From Blasia pusilla (Eukaryota > Marchantiophyta > Marchantiopsida > Blasiales), in contig CM114272.1 of assembly GCA_050084515.1 (NCBI GenBank), positions 58,280,001-58,344,000 of the forward strand: a DNA stretch of 64,000 bases, in the 5' to 3' direction. The notes under the pieces were generated by a model. That model was not told the DNA's origin. It did not search any database and worked only from the letters and a program-made list of their open reading frames with translations. The translations under genes were made by a program, and so were the position numbers. Positions 56,867-64,000 of the stretch are shown here, piece after piece. Each line of letters starts with the position of its first letter. Position 1 is the stretch's first letter.

Positions 56867-59800
56867 CCCCGGATCTCTGAAAACATTGGTTCCGAGCCGT
56901 GGATCACGCTGTACAGCACGACCGTGCTGTACAGCGTTCTCAACTTCTTGAGGAAGTACGTTTGGACTCCCAGGTCTGTAGAGCGAATTATGGAATCTCA
57001 GGGCTTCCGGGGACCACCTCGCCGCATGCTGCACGGTAATGTGCTGGAGGTGGACGCTCTGAGATCCGTGCTGTGGAGTATTCCGATGGAGGATGTGGGC
57101 CATCACGGAATCGTCGATCGTCTCTATCCGCATTACAAACTCTGGTCTCAGAAATATGGTGACCTTCTCTCTGTATGCTGTGGACATAAACTATTCCTGC
57201 CCACGGGATATAATATCTGCCAATACTTCGCTGTGTAAACTATGTGTTTATGCCGACTGTGGAGTCACTGTATTTCTGATCGGACCTATATTTTATTCTT
57301 ACGTTTTCGGTAGACGCATCACATCCTGCAGCTAGTGTTGCTCTAGATGCGTGTAGTTTTATCTATTTTCATTTTTATTTTTATTTGGGAAGTGACATGA
57401 ATCGCTGCCCATTTTGACGTGATCATATCCGTGCACGGTCACGGTGAAGGTGAATTTTTGGGAATTATAGTGCACCTGTGAATTCCTGCGCATGGTTCAC
57501 GGGACCTTTCTGTATGCTCGTGATTTCTAGCGCATAGGCTCGGAAGAAGCGATTTCTAGTCCACGGAGAGCGAACTTGATTTATGGGGCTTTCCACATAT
57601 GCTTACAGGTCCCTTCATCTAGATCTGATTTTGAGTGAACGTCTGGGAAAATTTTTCCAGATATCTTGACCAGGAATAGATATATATAGATATCTTGACC
57701 AGGAATAAGGAATCCTAGGTCTCTAGAGGACGCCACCGAGGATGAGACCGCCCTAAACGGGAGACTTGTACCTGGACCTTATGTCAGTTTAGTTAACCTA
57801 TGGGTCGATCACGATTTGCCTTCCCAACACACGGAATTAAAATGGGATCCAAATCTAAGTGGAATTAAAATGGGATCCAAAACTACTTAGGACGATGAAT
57901 AACTTCTCGCTCTTTACCAATTTTCAGGTATTTTTTAGAGAAGTTTTTTAGAGGGGCGGCTTCAGAAAACTGCATCCCCCGATCATTAGATAGATTAGTT
58001 TATAGATTGTGCACCTGAGCACTTAAAGACATGAGTTTTAGAGAGGTTTGAGAAAAATGGTGAACAACTGTTGGTGGCAAAATCATAATTCTCATCAGGC
58101 TAGTGAAATCTGTATGTGTATTACAAATGAGGTCCAATATTACAGCCCTGATGTGCACTGACGTTTCGAAATACAGGAGGATAACCAGTGTCGTTTTGTA
58201 CTAAGTTTCCAACACTTGAATCCGTTTGCAGGTAAGAGATTCATGTTTTGGTGGGGTCCTGAGGCTGCCATTTTGGTGACGGAGCCCGATCTTGTGAAGG
58301 AGATTTTCTTGGCTTCGAAGCACGATGGTCCATATCAGAAGATTGGACTTCGAGTCTCAGCCCAGCGCACTGCAACCTCCAACGGCTTGAACTTCTTGAA
58401 CGGAGAATCATGGCTTGCACACCGTCGGATTGTAAACCCTGCGTTCCATGGAGAACGGCTCAAGGTAGAATAGCTTCAGAATGCATCCACACATGTTGCA
58501 TTTGCTTTATTTCTTCCAATATGCCTGAGGTAAAGGTATTCAGTAATTTCTCACCGGCATCTAGATCTCCAGCAGGAATGTTGGCACCGCTGCAGGGACT
58601 GTTCAATTGAGCTAGAACACGAGACCTAATATTCTTTAGTTTTACGAAATTTGCACGTTACCTTAGCTCGACATCTCCCATCGCCCGTACCTAACTTCAT
58701 TTGACGACAAAAACAACCGTCACCTTTTCTACTTTCGATTCGGACTCTTGGACACAGTCTCGAGCTCGACCAGTGTTTAAGAATAATTGGATGGTTTTAT
58801 AATTACGGAGCCATTGATGTAGAAGCGGAATTACATGTGATTTGTCCATTGATCGATAGATCATTCTAGCTAGTGTCCACGTCGTCTAAATCGAATGCAC
58901 AAAGCTCACTACTTTCAGATGTCGATGTCGCCGATGATAGCCAGCGCTAATTTTATGGTCGAGAGCTGGGAGAAACAAATTGCTGCGGCTGGACCCCCAG
59001 GAAATAATGAGTGGACTGTCGATGTCGTTCCCGAGTCCATTCTCGTTGCAGCCGACGTCATCTCGCGAGCTGCGTATGAAAGTAGCTACTTGAGATTGCG
59101 CGCTGTATTCGAGCAACAGCATGAGCTCCTCAACTTGGAGTTCGACTGCATTTCTAGCGACTGCATTCCCGGCTACAGGTAACCTCAACATCCCCGCAGT
59201 CAACCTAGGTCAGTGCGACGCACAGAGTCCTGCCGATCATCAATCACCCAACTCACATATATTTGGGACTCGATCGGTGTCGAATTCACGAGACGTTAAC
59301 ACCTTCAAGTTGCAATTCAGATGTATAGTCAGGAGTATGAAACTTGAGCAATTACAGTCAATTGATGGCAGACTATTTTGGTAATGTGATTGTGAATGTG
59401 GCACTCGACCGCAGAGCCCAACTTCCACTCGCACGCTCTTGCTTGATTTTGCCACTGCGGAAAGGGGAAATTAAAAAACCACTAAATATTGGATGATAAC
59501 CTGGATGTGGAATTTCTCACTGGGAGCCTGTGGACGGACGTCCTCCGGCCACACGCTTGAATTCATTGGAATCAGGTTTTTCCCGACGAAGAACAATTTT
59601 CGTCGAATGAAGATGAACAGATTCGTGGACAACGCGCTGCGACACGAAATACGGGAGAGAGAGCATTGCCGACTGCGCAGCGGCGCAGATCAGAAGGGAG
59701 TCCCCAAAACAAAGATCTGCTGGCTATGCTGATGCGAGCGAGCTCGGAGGCCAGATCCGGAGGTGAAGGCGGTAATGGACCCACGTACAAGCTGAAACCT

Positions 59801-60951
59801 CGAGAGCTCTTGGATGAAGTGCGGGTGATTTCCGCCGCCGGCTTCGAAACCGTTTCCATAACTCTCACGTGGGGCATATTCCTGCTTGCCTTTCACCACG
59901 AGTGGCAAGATCGCCTGTTCCAGGAGCTGCAGGAGGAGGAGCGTAAGAGTGACGACGGTAGCGTGATCACTATGGGCTTCCTCAATCGTCTCAAGATTGT
60001 GAGCATACGTGCCCGAATTTTTCCCGCTAGTACTCTCGTTAAGTCATCCTCGAGTCCTTGCAATTCTAGCTCCAAATTATTTTTATCGTCATCAGGTCCA
60101 CACGAAGTTCTCAGAATCCTCAAGTTTCCTCACCTGCTCAGCTCCACGAAAACCCCTCGACTTCGTGAGTTCGTCAGTTCCGCACAAAACCTCCTGAATC
60201 AGTCTGATTAATTCCCGGCTTCAGCCAAGTATGCAGGTTAATTTACCCGCAATGGAAAAGGGATTGTAATCCAGGTGGTGTTCATAAGGTTTATCCCTTT
60301 GAAACACCACTAAAATTTTCCGCAAATTGGAAAATGGTAGTACTAGTATTCCCAGAAAATGCGAGCATATCACTCCATAATCTACCTAGTTTAATAGGTT
60401 TTATTGTAAATTAACTGTCAATTTAAATCATGTAGTCAGCAGAGTACCTCGTACATTAAAACGTGCGCATCGGCGCCGTGCGATCTTGGATGGCGCATGC
60501 ACGCAGATGACGATGGTGGTGAACGAGGTTCTACGGTTGTACCCGACGGACGCGACCATATCACAGTGAGTCCAGTACAGCTGGGAGAACTGACACTTCC
60601 GAAAGAGATATCCGTTTACATCTGCCCCATGATCATGCACCGGGGCCGGAGCTGTGGGGGAGAGATGCCGACGAGTTCAAGCCGGAGCGCTTCACCAACG
60701 GCCTGACGGCGTCACTAAAACATCCCGTCGCGTATATTCCTTTCGCGTACGGCCCTCGCTCTTGTATCGGCTCTTCGTTCGCAATTCTGGAAACCAAAAC
60801 AATTCTTGCCACCATCATCCGCCGGTTCCGGTTCCGTCTCCACCCGGAATACCGGCACGACCCGGTCATCAAAGGGGTTCTTATCCAGCCCAAGAACGGC
60901 TTGCCCCTCATCTTCACCCGACGAGATACGGATACGGAATCGACTTGATAT
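56867..60951 (+). pseudogene. Cytochrome P450, CYP72 clan, pseudogene
   Basis: P450s of this clan are ER-membrane haem monooxygenases. Exons (GT-AG) lie at about 56867-57158, 58232-58464, 58919-59178, 59576-59998 and 60507-60951. Exon 1 encodes a hydrophobic anchor then WTPRSVERIMESQGFRGPPR. Exon 2 has GLNFLNGESWLAHRRIVNPA. Exon 3 ends CIPGYR and joins FFPTKNNFRRMK. Exon 4 has the I-helix AAGFETVS. Exon 5 has the ExxR block NEVLRLYP, FKPERF and the haem site PFAYGPRSCIG with its Cys ligand. Defects are: no in-frame ATG in exon 1, an extra GA dinucleotide in a GA run at about 59655-59663, and frameshifts near 60563 and 60640. Key catalytic residues remain, so decay is recent or some defects are sequence errors. 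The subfamily is uncertain (CYP734/735/709/714-like). Confidence 0.85.
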
Positions 60952-62364
60952 CATAAAAGAACAAAAGTGTATGTAGTCTGGAACATGATGGACTACGTAG
61001 CAAATTGTGTAGGAAAAAATGTAAAGGTGATTAAGTGGATAAAGTGATTAAGGATACGAACGTGGTTTGGTGAGTTATGAGTTAAGGAAGGCATAACATA
61101 ATAAGGTAAATTAATGTGAGTTATGACTAAGAAGGGGGTAAGGCGTGAACAAACCATCCGAGTAAAATTGCCAAGAATTTTACTCGTAAATTATTCGAGG
61201 TTATGTAGACCCGGTGAAATTGAAGTGGGTCTTGTAATTATTCATGCACTCTATGATTGGAAACGGGCACAAGAAGGGGTGACTTAGATGATATAATTAT
61301 GCGATGGTTTGTTTTATTCGATCACTCGTGTTCCAAATTTGTTGGCTAGTACAAAAAGTTGGAGAGTAATAGTTGAGTCAGAGTGTGAACCAAACTAAGA
61401 ACTAGTGTGATGTATGAAAACTTTTGATTCAATAGTTGGAGTTAGAATCTGAAAGGAGACGTTAGGTGAAATCTATATTGTTGAGACCTCCTCTAATGGC
61501 GACAACTTCGGCTGTCGACAATGTTTTTCTTTTCAAGGCACGGATGTTCTTGAACATGGACACTGTCTCGAGCTGTGTATATTATAATTTTTTTCATTTA
61601 AAAATTTTTCCTATGAAATATTTCTCTTCATATTTGAAATTTAGTGCTTGAGAGGGCCAGGCCGCCATATGTAGTTTCATTTGATAGTACTATAGTAGTG
61701 GAGGCGTTTCAAATTTAGACGCGGTAGGCATTAGTCACATTCGAGGTTAAGTCTCTGCTATTTAAATCCATTTTGCTCCCATTACCTCAAAACCATGCGA
61801 TGATGCAGAAACGCCAAGAAAGAAGACCATGCACAAAATAGAAAAGCAAACGGAGCACAAGAGAAGCATTCTGAGGGTGAACTTGCCTAATCTGTTGTTG
61901 CACATGCAAGTATTTCCTTGTTGTTGCTCAAGAGGGAACTCATAACTTGCTTCGAATGTGTGACAATTTGTGCTTTACTGGGTGCCAAGCCTGCATTTAA
62001 TCTATTGTATCTAGCCTTCATCTGCCCTTCATCTACCCAAAGATTCGACACGCAAATTCTTGTGATTTCACTAGGTTTGTTGCTCCTAATGTTTAATCAA
62101 ATCAGCAATTTGTGCATCCAGAAACATCAAAAATGTTAAGCCCATGGTGGGGCATATTATAACAGCAATGAACGTTTTAAAATAAAATAATCCATCTTGC
62201 TCCATAACACCTACTTTTACTTGTGTTTTCATGCAAATACAGGTCAGTATTCATAATGATCAAGAGGATAGCTAGGAAATCTACGCAAGGCAAGAAAAAA
62301 TATATATATATATATACAAATAATGATGTCAAATTATTCAAAGAAGTATAATGCAGTGAGTAGG
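60952..62364. other. No recognised gene
   Basis: AT-rich sequence with no open frame of protein character. A short perfect hairpin (GAGTAAAATT and AATTTTACTC) lies at about 61161-61186, and a TATATATATATATA run at about 62303. Confidence 0.4.
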
Positions 62365-62522
62365 GAAATCTTCAGATGTAACAACTTTGAAAACGCCAAA
62401 CATATGGACTCATCACCAGAGGATGTTGGGCTAACAGAGTAGTGAAATCTTCGGATGTAACAACTTTGAAAACGCCAAACAAATGGACTTCATCACCACA
62501 GGATGTTGGGCTAGCAAGCCAG
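62365..62522. repeat. Tandem duplication of a 79-bp unit
   Basis: GAAATCTTC-GATGTAACAACTTTGAAAACGCC starts at 62365 and again at 62444, and each copy ends with GGATGTTGGGCTA. The copies differ by a few bases. Confidence 0.85.
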
Positions 62523-62525
62523 GAT

Positions 62526-62559
62526 GGTGTATATCGAGCAACTTGGCTCGATATACACC
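62526..62559. repeat. Perfect 14-bp hairpin with 6-base loop
   Basis: GGTGTATATCGAGC (62526-62539) pairs exactly with GCTCGATATACACC (62546-62559) around AACTTG. It directly follows the 79-bp tandem duplication. Confidence 0.75.
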
Positions 62560-64000
62560 ACCCAGTCCATAACATAGAAACTTCCAAAGAGAAATCAAAA
62601 CCGTCCAAGAGGTCGGTATACAAGCGAGCAAAGTGGCACAATATAACACCCCAAGTCTTGAGCAAAGAAGCTAGGAAGAGAACCAACATTTGAAAAGAAC
62701 CCCGGCTGTTTCAGCCTGTTTGGAATCTCCCGTAGCACAGAGTGTAGATAGGCGAGGAATAGAGCATTGTAACAAACTTGGAGATGGAACATAAAACTTC
62801 ATTCCAAAATCGAGTCCATCAAGTCTGTCATAACTAGGTGCAGCCGGGGTGCAAAAAGACCTATTTGGGGTAAGGAGATCGATCGATCCAGTAGAGTGAC
62901 GCAATTACACAAAATAAAAGGTAGTTTGATGTCTGGATTTCCAATGAAACAAGAGCAAGAGAGCAAGGGCAGCATGGGATAGTGCAGAACCAAAGCCAAA
63001 TACTCCTTACTTAGTGCAAAAATCGTCATCACTTCGGAATCAGAACTGTATGATACTAGAAATCGCCACAGGACATCTGCTAGCCATACCCATGGGAGAG
63101 AAAAAACTGAGCTAAGTCTGCAAGCCATCATAGCAAGCACGTCAAGAAACATGTAGACCAAGTGAGAGCAAGACAAAGTGGGAAAAGAGAATTTGAAAGT
63201 GTGAAACAGGCCGCAGTCCAACTTAGTCTTGATCGCAACAAAGTCCGTATGAGAAAGAACACGGAGGGGGGAGTGGGCATTTCAACGAGTGCCATCCCTT
63301 CATGCAGCAACGTAACAACACAAAGATCAGGTGGGAGAGACCAGGCAAAACCAACAGAGAGAACGTCATACAAAGACGAGGCGAAACCAGCAAAGAGAAA
63401 GTAACACATTGACAAAGTGTTCTCCACTCCACTAGGTTGTGTGTTGGGGCGTATGGAGACTATCATCGCGGGCCGTGGCTCAGCCATAGAAATCCTAACT
63501 CATACTCACGCAATCGCTTAGCTGCGGCTTACCTCCTCTCCTACTCTTTGCCACTTTCGCATTTCCAGGTTTCCTATCGGCTTGGCATAGACTCAAGCGA
63601 CCTTACCCTTGTGACAGTCTGACTGACTCTAAAGACTGGACCGCTCTGCCCCTCCCGGCTTGGACTTGCTTGGCCATAGAACTGGACACTATTTGGTTCT
63701 TGTAGCTCCACTGTCAAGAGCATAAAAGGTTGCAGGCACCGGAGGATCGCCACAAAGGTTGCCCTCGCCATGTAAAGTTCGATCACCAAACAGAGGCCTG
63801 CAAATTGGATGGCCACGAAAGAGGGAGGAGGCAGTCAAAAAATACGTAGAGAGGGAAGGGGAGAAATGAAGAAAGGGGGAGGGACAAAGATTGCATTTTT
63901 TTTTTCATTTTGAATAGGAATGCCTTATTCATTTTGAAAATTTACCAATTTCTTTTTAAAGTTGTTTTAACATTAAAATATATACTAGGGGAGTATTCTA
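62560..64000. other. No recognised gene
   Basis: Several open frames of 60-140 codons occur on both strands, but none shows a motif, and they overlap each other. A homopolymer T tract lies at about 63897-63912. The stretch may hold further unrecognised repeats or a gene flank. Confidence 0.35.

Noticed and set aside
62372-63221. Overlapping minus-strand open frames of 100-140 codons
   Set aside because: No motif is seen, they overlap each other, and one spans the 79-bp tandem duplication, whose two copies read as repeated peptide.

Overview
The window reads as nuclear DNA of a land plant with a large, repeat-rich genome. Two host genes with plant intron-exon structure are visible: a lysine/histidine-type amino acid transporter (33501-38043, seven exons, apparently intact) and a CYP72-clan cytochrome P450 that has decayed to a pseudogene (about 56867-60951). 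Telomere-like TTTAGGG blocks, Ty1/copia elements primed by initiator methionine tRNA and Helitron remains fit a plant. A restriction-endonuclease-type LINE and a Ty3/gypsy element carrying a DNA methyltransferase are not what I expect in a flowering plant, so a bryophyte or another non-flowering lineage is my guess. The species cannot be told from the sequence alone.

Layout. 1-11 kb: old copia relics on the minus strand, foldback sequences, an unidentified coding relic (2722-4010), a composite repeat with an internal tandem array (4290-6120), a solo gypsy LTR (7340-7817) and an unidentified minus-strand coding relic (9566-10900). 11.2-14.2 kb: a decayed Helitron with Rep and PIF1-helicase blocks. 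15.2-31.3 kb: a three-level nest. A LINE (15180-17519 and 30799-31275) was split by a copia element (about 17520-22324 and 30577-30797), and the copia element was split inside its RNase H region by a gypsy element (22325-30571). 31.5-32.2 kb: two direct repeats with strong hairpins. 33.5-38.0 kb: the transporter gene. 38.6-42.3 kb: a second copy of the same LINE family on the minus strand. 43-53.7 kb: a (GA)69 microsatellite, a telomere-like block and several minus-strand relics of the same gypsy family. 54-64 kb: AT-rich repeats, the P450 pseudogene, and a final 3 kb in which I recognise no gene.

The main discovery is the gypsy element. Its pol region carries, between protease and reverse transcriptase, a complete-length C5 cytosine methyltransferase domain. 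The motif order is unpermuted, as in DNMT3: I (VLDLFGG), IV (GWPCQGQS), VI (ENVP), VIII, IX and X. A C4HC3 PHD finger follows the integrase, where many plant gypsy elements have a chromodomain. A second, opposite-strand copy (47970-52519) keeps gag, protease and the methyltransferase motif I before an internal deletion, so the gene belongs to the family and is not a chance insertion. A solo LTR, an LTR/UTR relic and an integrase relic add three more members. From memory, retrotransposon-borne methyltransferases have been reported in a charophyte alga and in dinoflagellates. A land-plant family with a PHD finger would extend that.

Nearly all elements are dead. Many of their in-frame stops look like C-to-T changes at CAA, CAG or CGA codons, as expected for old methylated DNA. 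The transporter is the only protein-coding gene that appears functional.
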